From Bacillota bacterium (lineage in GTDB: Bacteria > Bacillota > Clostridia > Peptostreptococcales > Anaerovoracaceae): DNA of 9,442 nt. The stretch's first letter is position 1; the number at the start of each line of letters is the position of its first letter. Both the position numbers and the translations under genes were made by a program. The notes under the pieces were generated by a model that had not been told where the DNA came from, ran no database searches, and saw only the letters and a list, made by a program, of their open reading frames with translations. Location of the stretch: positions 1-9,442 of the forward strand of contig JAFWFF010000147.1 of assembly GCA_017515765.1 (NCBI GenBank), given 5' to 3'. Of this stretch, positions 1-6,016 are shown one piece after another.

Positions 1-490
1 ACTCGTCCTTGTAGAGGACCTTGCCGTTAGCCTCCTTCAGCACCACTCCGTCGTGGGTCCTGGCGACTATCACGTGGCCTGTTCCGTTGGACGTATTGAC
101 GAAGACCTCGGTGTAGATGGCCATCATTTTGAGATCCCAGCGAATCTTTACGTCCACCTTTTCTTTTGCGAAGGTCTCGACGAATTCAGCGTCGTATTCT
201 CCGAGATCCCTCAGGACCTCAAGCCCCAGGTCGGGATTGCCGTACAGCGCTCCGAGGACCGCGGCTTCGGTGACTCCCATGTATTCGGTCCCGGGCGTCG
301 CGACGGAAATGCAGTTCTTGTACGTGTCTCTGTCCAGTATCATCGATATGGACTCGAGCTCACCGCCCACGGCCTTCGCGGCTGCAGCTGCGGCGTAGAT
401 CACCTCAAGAGGCCCCGTGCATCCGAGCGCGGGCCTTACGTCAGATCTTAATATCTTCAGAAGTTCAGCGTTTTTTTCCATGTTTGTCAA
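1..490 (-). CDS. CyuA/UPF0597-family Fe-S lyase (L-cysteine desulfidase-like), C-terminus cut off by window edge
   Basis: My minus-strand translation gives about 160 residues after the ATG at 481. It opens MEKNAELLKILRSDVRPALG and continues with C-T-G-P, the N-terminal signature of the CyuA/YhaM (UPF0597) family, followed by an Ala-rich helix, a VATPGTEYMG segment (family: VxVPGTxxxG) and a GALYGNPDLGLEVL segment. Characterised relatives use a [4Fe-4S] cluster to break L-cysteine into pyruvate, ammonia and sulfide, and are related to Fe-S serine dehydratases. Cys21 (ATG numbering) should be the N-terminal cluster ligand; the C-terminal ligands lie outside the window. The usual K-N-G is K-N-C here. 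Start: the ATG at 481 has no usable ribosome binding site, whereas an in-frame TTG at 490 sits 9 bases after GGGAG, so I prefer TTG (three residues longer). It is the last visible gene of the four-gene unit. Family is confident; the true substrate (cysteine, serine or another amino acid) is not. Confidence 0.85.
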   Translation of the reverse strand, partial: MTNMEKNAELLKILRSDVRPALGCTGPLEVIYAAAAAAKAVGGELESISMILDRDTYKNCISVATPGTEYMGVTEAAVLGALYGNPDLGLEVLRDLGEYDAEFVETFAKEKVDVKIRWDLKMMAIYTEVFVNTSNGTGHVIVARTHDGVVLKEANGKVLYKDE

Positions 491-504
491 ATGTCGTTTC
501 TCCC
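488..504 (-). promoter_or_regulatory. Ribosome binding site that favours a TTG start, partly inside a hairpin
   Basis: On the minus strand GGGAG (504-500) is followed after nine bases by an in-frame TTG (490-488); the next in-frame ATG (481) is 18 bases away, too far for this site. The GCGGG at 506-502 can pair with CCCGC at 518-514 around a 7-base loop, so part of the ribosome binding site may be masked. Seen directly; its use as the start is inferred. Confidence 0.45.
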
Positions 505-523
505 GCTCCAGGTGCGGGTATGG

Positions 524-566
524 CTCCGCGCGCCGGCCGGGCGGATGCCCGGCCGGCAGCGCGGAG
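524..566 (-). repeat. Very stable GC-rich intergenic hairpin without U-tract
   Basis: Bases 524-531 pair with 559-566 and 532-542 pair with 547-557: 19 base pairs with one bulged base (558) and a 4-base loop (543-546). It lies 35 bases past the stop of the 426-residue gene and about 33 bases before the start of the CyuA-like gene. No run of T follows on either strand, so it is not a standard intrinsic terminator. An RNA-stabilising or processing element that sets relative expression of the two genes is the more likely role; this is inferred. Confidence 0.6.
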
Positions 567-601
567 GTCGATCGTCAGTTTACCGGTGTCTGATCCTTTG
601 A

Positions 602-1882
602 TCAGTGAGCCCAGAGCCTTGTATCGGTCGGGATGGTATCGACTTCCATTCCCTCTTCCGCAGCGGCGAGAAGCGCCTCGACTCCGATCTTCTTGATCGC
701 GAGCGTTACTGCGTAGGGGTTCTTGATGTCGATGAACCGGGCGAGGAACGCGAGGCCCTTTTCTTTGATCTCGGTGCCCTTCTTTACGAGTTCGTCCGCC
801 TTGGCGTCGATCGCGTCAAAGTCGATGGTCTTAAGCACTTCGGGGAGATAGTCCTCGAGCTGCTTGGCCAGGGCGAGCTTCCTTACGAGCTCCTCGTTGG
901 TGACGAGGTCGTCTAAGCCTCTGTCAGCCATTACGGTCACGGCATGTCCGGTCTTGTAGTGGACCTGGCCTGCCATGTCGTAGAGCATGCACATGCAGAG
1001 ATGCGCGTCGTTCCAGTCGAGGTTCTCATGCTGCCTTCCGAGCTTGTTGCTGAATACCATGGATCCGAATACTCCGTCTCCGTGGACTTTCTTCAGCGCG
1101 GAGAGGAATACCAGGCGCTTGTAGGGCGAATGGAACATATCGCCGAAGGAATGAGCGATCTTGGCGCCCATCAGGTCTTCGATGATATATTTCTCGAACA
1201 GAGCCATGGCGATGAGTTCGCTCATGTCAGTGGTCTTGTCTCCGTAACCGTCGTCCAGGTTGGAGTGGATCATGGCGCCCTCAGCCTTCTTCTCGGCCAT
1301 CACCGCGATAGCCTTCATCGTGGCCTGGGCACGTTTCTCAACATCCGGGAACTCCGGATAATCCCAGCCGAAGAACTGGGACATATTGCCCATGGTGGTG
1401 ACGCCTGCGGACAGTGCCTTGCAGCAGGAGTCGAAGGAGGCCGGCGAACCGATCATATTGTCGCCGAAATGCGGCGTGGAGAACTCAAAGGAGGCTACTT
1501 CGTCCCACTCTGCCTGAGTCGGCAGATAGAGGCCGTTCTTCTCCTGGTTGGGATCTCTCATCTCGGGCGGGAAAGCCATTCTGGAATCCAGGGAGACGCC
1601 GAATCTGTCGAGCGCGAGGCCTGCATCTTCGAGTCTCTTCTGCATGTCCGCCATCTCCGTCACCATCTTCTCGTTGTTCGGGAAGCAGTAATGGGTATGA
1701 TAGGTGATCTTTCCTTCAGCTGCGGCTTTTTCCTTATACTCTTTCTCGTTGGCAAATCCGTGAGCCTTGCACCAGGCGGTCTGCGGGATCTTGATGTCCT
1801 TCGCTGCGGCGCGGGCTTCATCTATAAAACCGGTTGACACATCACCGAGTGACGTGAGAATATCCTTTGTTGCCTGATCCAT
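602..1882 (-). CDS. Conserved-looking 426-residue cytosolic protein of unknown function
   Basis: I do not recognise this family. The reading frame is intact, begins at an ATG with AAGGAAGAG upstream, and has the composition of a real enzyme. It has no signal peptide or membrane segment. Visible features are a His-rich motif YHTHYCFPNN (61-70), FGVSLDSRMAFPPEMR (94-109), a block FGDNMIGSP (139-147) leading into CCKALSAGVTTMGNMSQFFG (153-172), HSNLDDGYGD (206-215), HSFGDMFHSP (244-253) and QVHYKTGHAV (306-315), then a charged helical C-terminus. Alternating strand-like and helical stretches with conserved-type Gly/Asn/His loops suggest a TIM-barrel enzyme. The layout faintly recalls the barrel subunits of B12-dependent amino-acid mutases, but there is no B12-binding DxHxxG motif and no partner subunit here. 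Several His and Cys could bind a metal. Its position between a dehydrogenase and a CyuA-like lyase suggests a step in the same pathway. Gene call is sure; function open. Confidence 0.9.
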   Translation of the reverse strand: MDQATKDILTSLGDVSTGFIDEARAAAKDIKIPQTAWCKAHGFANEKEYKEKAAAEGKITYHTHYCFPNNEKMVTEMADMQKRLEDAGLALDRFGVSLDSRMAFPPEMRDPNQEKNGLYLPTQAEWDEVASFEFSTPHFGDNMIGSPASFDSCCKALSAGVTTMGNMSQFFGWDYPEFPDVEKRAQATMKAIAVMAEKKAEGAMIHSNLDDGYGDKTTDMSELIAMALFEKYIIEDLMGAKIAHSFGDMFHSPYKRLVFLSALKKVHGDGVFGSMVFSNKLGRQHENLDWNDAHLCMCMLYDMAGQVHYKTGHAVTVMADRGLDDLVTNEELVRKLALAKQLEDYLPEVLKTIDFDAIDAKADELVKKGTEIKEKGLAFLARFIDIKNPYAVTLAIKKIGVEALLAAAEEGMEVDTIPTDTRLWAH

Positions 1883-1904
1883 TGTCTATTCTCTTCCTTT
1901 CTTA

Positions 1905-1946
1905 GAAAAAGCGCCCTCCGCAGGAACGATCCCCAACAGAGGGCAC
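1905..1946 (-). terminator. Terminator-like hairpin with T5 between dehydrogenase and unknown gene
   Basis: On the minus strand GTGCCCTC (1946-1939) pairs with GAGGGCGC (1918-1911), 8 bp with one G-U, and TTTTT follows at once (1910-1906). The 20-base loop can form a further short stem (GGGA with TTCC). It lies about 20 bases after the dehydrogenase stop, and the ribosome binding site of the next gene begins just a few bases later. It probably works as a partial terminator lowering expression of the two distal genes, or ends one transcript; no obvious new promoter follows it. Confidence 0.5.
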
Positions 1947-1966
1947 TGCATGGAATCCTTTGCCAA

Positions 1967-2713
1967 TTAGTCCATTATGATTCCGCCGTTGACGTCGAGG
2001 GTCTCACCATTGATGTAGGAGACTCTGTCGTCGCAGAGGAAGCATACTGCTTCGGCGATCTCGGAGAGATGGCCAAGTCTTCTGGCGGGGATCAGCTTGA
2101 TGGCGTCTTTCCAGCGCTCGCCTGCGAGTACCTGCTTGGACTCTACCCAGCCCGGGGCTACGACGTTGCTGTTGATGTCGTAGTCAGCAAGCTCGAGGGC
2201 ATAGGAGTTGGACAGGGCGATAACGCCTGCCTTCGCGGCGCCGTATACGGCTACGCCGGCAGACGGGGTCTTGCCGTCGCAGGAGCTGATGCTCACGATC
2301 CTGCCGTAGTTGTTCGGGATCATGGACTCTTTTACGACCGCCTGGGTCACGAAGAACATTCCCTTGAGGTTGACGTTGATGGTGAAATCAAAGTATTTCT
2401 CATCAGCATCGATCATCGGGGAGGGCGGGAAAGCGCCGGCGTTGTTTACCAGGATGTCGATCTTGCCCTTCTTGGCAATGATGTCTTTAACGGTAGCGTA
2501 TACAGCGTCAACATTGGTGATGTCGAGCTTTACGCCCATCACGTCGCGGCCCAGCGCGCGAATATCACTATAGACCTCGTTGGTCTCGTCGATCTCAATG
2601 TCACAGATAACGATGTCGGCACCATACTCGGCCAGCTTGGTCGCGATGACGGAACCGATTCCGCGGTTTGCTCCGGTTACCAGAGCGACTTTTCCTTCAA
2701 AGCTGCAATTCAT
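1967..2713 (-). CDS. Short-chain dehydrogenase/reductase, NAD(H)-preferring (classical SDR)
   Basis: The 248-residue protein is a full-length classical SDR with one Rossmann fold. It shows the cofactor motif TGANRGIG (13-20), Asp38 at the end of the second strand (typical of NAD rather than NADP use), NNAG (90-93), catalytic Asn115, Ser144, Tyr157 and Lys161 (YxxxK), and the C-terminal NVVAPGWVES and GETLDVNGG segments. It resembles FabG and sugar or hydroxy-acid dehydrogenases, but the fold does not reveal the substrate. The ATG start is supported by AAAGGAG seven bases upstream. It lies 148 bases downstream of the antiporter gene and 84 bases upstream of the unknown gene. A stand-alone fatty-acid FabG role is less likely because no other fatty-acid genes are present; oxidation of a hydroxyl on an imported substrate is my inference. 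Confidence 0.93.
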   Translation of the reverse strand: MNCSFEGKVALVTGANRGIGSVIATKLAEYGADIVICDIEIDETNEVYSDIRALGRDVMGVKLDITNVDAVYATVKDIIAKKGKIDILVNNAGAFPPSPMIDADEKYFDFTINVNLKGMFFVTQAVVKESMIPNNYGRIVSISSCDGKTPSAGVAVYGAAKAGVIALSNSYALELADYDINSNVVAPGWVESKQVLAGERWKDAIKLIPARRLGHLSEIAEAVCFLCDDRVSYINGETLDVNGGIIMD

Positions 2714-2790
2714 ATCAAAACTCCTTTGTATCGGGCATCTGTATGCCCCTTGTCTGTTTTTGATTGTTTGGTTTTTCTTGGTTTTAGTTT

Positions 2791-2818
2791 TATGGCGGGC
2801 GGTGACCCGCCCGCCATA
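2791..2818 (-). repeat. 12-bp GC-rich intergenic hairpin without U-tract
   Basis: Bases 2791-2802 pair perfectly with 2807-2818 around the 4-base loop 2803-2806. On the minus strand the hairpin lies 43 bases after the antiporter stop and is followed by A-rich, not T-rich, sequence, so it is not a standard intrinsic terminator. It sits 77 bases before the dehydrogenase start. A role in protecting the 3' end of the antiporter message, or in slowing transcription within the operon, is inferred. The rest of the 148-base gap is T-rich on the plus strand and shows no gene. Confidence 0.55.
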
Positions 2819-2861
2819 TACTGGTCAGGATATTTCTTTGGTTTTCCTAAGTCGTTTGTTG

Positions 2862-4265
2862 TTACTCGGCCTTCTTCTCAGCTTTGAAGATACCGAAACC
2901 GGTGATCGCGCAGATAAGCACGAAGATCGGGTTGATGTAGCCGAGGGTGTAGAACGGCAGGTAAGAAGTCGTTGCTACGCCCAGTGTGGCTGCGGTGTAA
3001 ACACCGGAAGTTCCCCAAGGTACCATCGGGCAAACGAGTGTACCGGAGTCTTCGCAGGTACGGGATGTGACGCAGCGGTCGATGCCCATCTCATCATACT
3101 TCGGTCCGAATGCACGAGCCGGGATGATCATTGCGAGATACGGGTCAGCAGCTACGAAGGAGAGGACATAACCGGTTACCAGGTGGGTCATGATAAGTCC
3201 CACACGGGTCTTGGTGAGGCCTTTGAGTTTCTCCATGATGGCGTCGACCATACCGGTTCTCATGAAGAGACCAGCCATGGAGAGGGACCACAGCATGATG
3301 CCGATGGTTCCGTACATAGAGCTCATACCACCACGGGTGATGATCCTGTCGATGTCGGGAAGACCGGTGTTTCCGACGTGGCCGGACATCAGGAAGGTGA
3401 GAGCCTGTGCAAGGCTGTGATGCTGGAAGATCATTCCGAACACAGCACCGAGCAGAGCGCAGAGGCCGATGCAGGGGAGTGCCGGGACCTTCAGGATGAT
3501 CAGGACGATCATCACGATCAGCGGGATCAGCAGAGCAATGTTGAGGTTGTAAGCTCCGGAAAGTCCGTCGATAACGGCCTGGATGGTACCCTCGTCAGCG
3601 CCAGCCTGTCCTCTTCCGATGATGAAGAAGATGATCAGGGACACGAGAGTTGCAGGACCGGTCGTGAAGAACATGGACTTAACGTGCTTGTAGAGGTCTG
3701 TCTCAGCAACAGCAGCAGCATAGTTGGTGGAGTCGGACATCGGGGACATCTTGTCGCCGAAGAACGCGCCGCATGCAACGCAGCCGGCGGTCATGGCGGG
3801 GTTGACGCCAAGGCCGAGGCCAACGCCCATGAACGCAACACCGATGGTTCCCATGGTGGTCCAGGAGGATCCTGTTACCATGGACATGATGCAGCAGATG
3901 ATGAGGATGGACGGCAGGAACATCGTCGGGCTGAATATCTTCAGGCCGAGTACGATGATCTCAGGAACGGTACCGCAGGCTACCCAGGTACCGACGGTTC
4001 CACCGATCAGAAGGATGATGAGCATAACTTCGATAGCAGTCTTTACGCTCTCAACCATGGAATCTCTGAGTTCGGTGAAGGGGATTTTCAGGGCTGCAAG
4101 GCCGAAGATCAGCAGAGCGCCGCAGCAGAGCATGAGCGGGATCTGTACGTCCTGTCCGAGGCCGATGATACATCCTGAAAGAATAATGACGCAGATAAGG
4201 AACATCAGGATTGCCTGCCCGAAAGAAGCTTTCTTTTCGGGTACAAGTGCCTTCTCTTTACTCAT
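2862..4265 (-). CDS. NhaC-family Na+/H+ (or Na+/organic acid) antiporter
   Basis: The 467-residue integral membrane protein has about eleven to twelve hydrophobic segments spread over its length. Family signatures are clear: TGSSWTTMGTIGVA (131-144), GDKMSPMSDSTNYAA (170-184), DPYLAMIIPARAF (374-386) and EDSGTLVCPMVPWGTSG (405-421). NhaC proteins exchange Na+ for H+ across the cytoplasmic membrane, and the family also includes MleN, which couples Na+/H+ exchange to malate-lactate exchange, so it may carry an organic acid. The ATG is preceded by a near-perfect AAGGAGG five bases upstream. It is the first gene after a strong promoter and a long structured leader and heads the four-gene unit, which fits a substrate transporter for the enzymes behind it, although simple sodium or pH homeostasis cannot be ruled out. 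Length and motifs are complete; exact substrate unknown. Confidence 0.93.
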   Translation of the reverse strand: MSKEKALVPEKKASFGQAILMFLICVIILSGCIIGLGQDVQIPLMLCCGALLIFGLAALKIPFTELRDSMVESVKTAIEVMLIILLIGGTVGTWVACGTVPEIIVLGLKIFSPTMFLPSILIICCIMSMVTGSSWTTMGTIGVAFMGVGLGLGVNPAMTAGCVACGAFFGDKMSPMSDSTNYAAAVAETDLYKHVKSMFFTTGPATLVSLIIFFIIGRGQAGADEGTIQAVIDGLSGAYNLNIALLIPLIVMIVLIILKVPALPCIGLCALLGAVFGMIFQHHSLAQALTFLMSGHVGNTGLPDIDRIITRGGMSSMYGTIGIMLWSLSMAGLFMRTGMVDAIMEKLKGLTKTRVGLIMTHLVTGYVLSFVAADPYLAMIIPARAFGPKYDEMGIDRCVTSRTCEDSGTLVCPMVPWGTSGVYTAATLGVATTSYLPFYTLGYINPIFVLICAITGFGIFKAEKKAE

Positions 4266-4290
4266 TGTTACCTCCTTAAATAACTAAAAC

Positions 4291-4356
4291 AATTGCAACA
4301 AACCGATAAACCAAGAAATAGCCCTAATAATTACAACACGATAGATCGGTGCAATT
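4291..4356 (-). promoter_or_regulatory. Long-range stem in the antiporter leader
   Basis: In the transcript AATTGCA (4356-4350) can pair with TGCAATT (4297-4291), and the adjoining CCGAT (4349-4345) with ATCGG (4307-4303), giving 12 bp with a 5-base bulge and a 37-base loop. It ends about 12 bases before the AAGGAGG of the antiporter gene. It matches no riboswitch I know. Pairing is seen; a regulatory role is inferred. Confidence 0.35.
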
Positions 4357-4360
4357 AAAC

Positions 4361-4412
4361 AAAATATAAAATCGCAGGACGCAGTGATGGTATCACTCCG
4401 ATGACATCCTAC
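4361..4412 (-). promoter_or_regulatory. Dyad operator or attenuator hairpin just after the promoter
   Basis: An inverted repeat AGTGAT-ACC-ATCACT (minus 4397-4383) lies about 20 to 35 bases after the predicted transcription start. Flanking GTAGGA (4412-4407) and TCCTGC (4379-4374) can also pair (6 bp, one G-U), and the stem is followed by ATTTTATATTTT (4372-4361). It could be an operator for a dimeric repressor, an early attenuator, or both. No known riboswitch class is recognised. Confidence 0.4.
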
Positions 4413-4422
4413 TTGCACTTAT

Positions 4423-4451
4423 ATTGTAATTTCCGCAGGCCGAATTGTCAA
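4423..4451 (-). promoter_or_regulatory. Housekeeping sigma-factor promoter of the antiporter operon
   Basis: On the minus strand a perfect -35 box TTGACA (4451-4446) and a one-mismatch -10 box TACAAT (4428-4423) are 17 bases apart, the optimal spacing. Transcription should start near 4416, giving a leader of about 150 bases before the antiporter ATG. It lies 64 bases beyond the glpK stop; no clear terminator separates the two, only a weak GCAT/ATGC dyad. Confidence 0.8.
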
Positions 4452-4514
4452 GCGGATATGAGCATATAAACATGCAGTTTTCTGATAATTTATGATTCTC
4501 TGCGGCCCCTTTGA

Positions 4515-6002
4515 TCAGTAATGCGTGAGCGTCCTTCTCACAGCGTTCTCCCAGCCCGCGATGAGAGCCCTTCTCTCCTGGTCGTCCATGTCGGGATCAA
4601 ATGTCCTGTCCATCTGCCAGTTGTCCCGGACGTCCTCGAGATCTTTCCAGTATCCCGTGGCGAGGCCGGCGAAATAAGCCGCGCCGAGGGACGTCGTCTC
4701 GACGCTCCTGGGCCTTACGACCGGGGTGTTGAGTATATCCGCCTGGAACTGCATCAGGAAGTTGTTCGCGGACGCTCCCCCGTCGACCTTCAGCGCCTTA
4801 AGGCTCCTGCCCATGTCGGCCTCCATGGCCTTCAGCAGGTCTCGGCACTGGTAGGCGATGGATTCGAGCGCTCCCCTGACCAGGTGGTTTTTGTTCACTC
4901 CGCGGGTAATTCCGACGATCGTGCCCCTCGCGTCGGCGTCCCAGTAAGGAGCGCCGAGCCCGACGAACGCCGGAACTATATACACTCCGTTGCTGTTCTT
5001 CACGGATAGCGCCATCTCTTCGGAGTCGCCCGCGCTCTTAAGCAGCCCGAGCTCGTCCCTCATCCACTGGATGACCGCGCCGCACACGAACACGGATCCC
5101 TCCAGAGCGTAGTTCACCTTTCCGTTGAGGCCCCAGGCGATAGTCGTCAGCAGGCCGTTCTGCGAGAGCACGGGCTCGGTGCCTGTGTTGAGAAGAAGGA
5201 AGTTTCCCGTCCCGTAGGTGCTCTTGGCGTCGCCCTGGTCAAAGCATGCCTGCCCGAACAAAGCCGCCTGCTGGTCGCCGGCGGACCCCGCGATCTTTAT
5301 CGGTCCCGAGAATATGCCCATGGCGGTCTCTCCCACCACTCCGCTGCAGGGCACCGGCGTCGGGAGCATGCACGCGGGGATGTCGAGCAGCTTCAGTATC
5401 TCCTCATCCCACTTGAGCTCGTGGATGTTGAAGAGCATGGTCCTCGCGGCGTTTGAATAGTCGGTCACATGGACCTTCCCGCCGGTCAGTTTCCAGATCA
5501 GCCAGGTCTCGATCGTTCCGAAGAGGAGTTCTCCCCTTTCCGCCTGTTCCCTCGCGCCTTCGACATGCTCGAGGATCCAGCGGATCTTGGTCCCGCTGAA
5601 ATAGGGGTCCAGGATGAGGCCGGTCTTTTCGCGGATCATCTCCTCATAGCCCTGTTTTCGCAGATAATCACAGTATTCCGCGGTCCTGCGGCACTGCCAG
5701 ACTATCGCGTTGTATACCGGCTCGCCTGTCTCTTTGTTCCACACAACAGTCGTCTCGCGCTGGTTGGTTATGCCGATAGCCTCGATGTCCTGATAGTTCA
5801 GGCTCGCCTCGAGCATCGCGTCATAGGCCACCGACATCTGGGTGCGCCAGATCTCTTCGGCGTCATGTTCCACCCAGCCCGCCGTGGGGTAGATCTGATG
5901 GAACTCCTGCTGGGCGACGGCAACTATCTCGCCCTGCTTTCCGTAGATTATGCATCTCGAGCTCGTGGTGCCCTGATCCAGGGCCATGATGTATTTGTTC
6001 AT
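4515..6002 (-). CDS. glpK: Glycerol kinase
   Basis: The 495-residue cytosolic enzyme phosphorylates glycerol with ATP to sn-glycerol 3-phosphate. It is a full-length FGGY kinase: ALDQGTTSSR (7-16) for phosphate binding, QRETTVVW (81-88) and DPYFSGTK (132-139) at the glycerol site, catalytic Asp243 in AGDQQAALFGQ, STYGTGNFLL (261-270), and VDGGASANNFLMQFQADIL (406-424) with ETTSLGAAY (435-443) in the ATPase half. The start at 6002 (MNKYIMALDQ) aligns with known glycerol kinases and has GGGAGA about six bases before it; an ATG two codons earlier (6008), overlapping the previous stop as ATGA, is possible. The loop that in enterococcal GlpK carries the HPr-phosphorylated histidine (about residue 232) reads TAMGIFSG here, with Ile230 at the expected place, so activation by HPr is probably absent. 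No glpF or glpD is nearby; it closes the lepA-hemW string. Confidence 0.97.
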   Translation of the reverse strand: MNKYIMALDQGTTSSRCIIYGKQGEIVAVAQQEFHQIYPTAGWVEHDAEEIWRTQMSVAYDAMLEASLNYQDIEAIGITNQRETTVVWNKETGEPVYNAIVWQCRRTAEYCDYLRKQGYEEMIREKTGLILDPYFSGTKIRWILEHVEGAREQAERGELLFGTIETWLIWKLTGGKVHVTDYSNAARTMLFNIHELKWDEEILKLLDIPACMLPTPVPCSGVVGETAMGIFSGPIKIAGSAGDQQAALFGQACFDQGDAKSTYGTGNFLLLNTGTEPVLSQNGLLTTIAWGLNGKVNYALEGSVFVCGAVIQWMRDELGLLKSAGDSEEMALSVKNSNGVYIVPAFVGLGAPYWDADARGTIVGITRGVNKNHLVRGALESIAYQCRDLLKAMEADMGRSLKALKVDGGASANNFLMQFQADILNTPVVRPRSVETTSLGAAYFAGLATGYWKDLEDVRDNWQMDRTFDPDMDDQERRALIAGWENAVRRTLTHY

Positions 6003-6016
6003 GATCATTCTCCCTT
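6000..6016 (-). promoter_or_regulatory. Ribosome binding site deciding the glpK start
   Basis: GAAGGGAGA on the minus strand lies inside the end of the DUF3267 gene. It is about one base from the ATG at 6008 but about seven from the ATG at 6002, so the second is favoured. The upstream TGA (6007-6005) lies between them, suggesting translational coupling. Confidence 0.6.

Noticed and set aside
524..566. Reading this hairpin as an intrinsic terminator
   Set aside because: No T-run follows the stem on either strand, unlike the hairpin at 1905-1946.
595..606. Shared 12-mer CCTTTGATCAGT at the ends of the unknown gene and of glpK (4508-4519)
   Set aside because: The copies straddle two unrelated TGA stop codons. 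The match is short, breaks off on both sides, and appears only twice; chance is the simpler explanation.
944..1837. 297-codon open frame opposite the unknown 426-residue gene
   Set aside because: No recognisable domain and no good ribosome binding site. The minus-strand frame is complete with a ribosome binding site and enzyme-like motifs, so the plus frame is a shadow.
602..1882. Calling the unknown protein a B12-dependent mutase
   Set aside because: No DxHxxG cobalamin motif and no adjacent B12-binding subunit; the resemblance is only in general barrel layout.
2580..4178. 532-codon open frame on the plus strand, opposite the antiporter and the start of the dehydrogenase
   Set aside because: Its product is a Ser/Asp/His/Glu-rich string with no domain pattern and spans two well-supported minus-strand genes and their gap. 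It is an antisense shadow created by GC-biased codon use.
4266..4416. Known riboswitch or T-box in the antiporter leader (lysine, Na+ or T-box considered)
   Set aside because: The leader is too short for a lysine riboswitch, and I see no T-box core sequence or motif I can match to a Na+ riboswitch; left as an unassigned structured leader.
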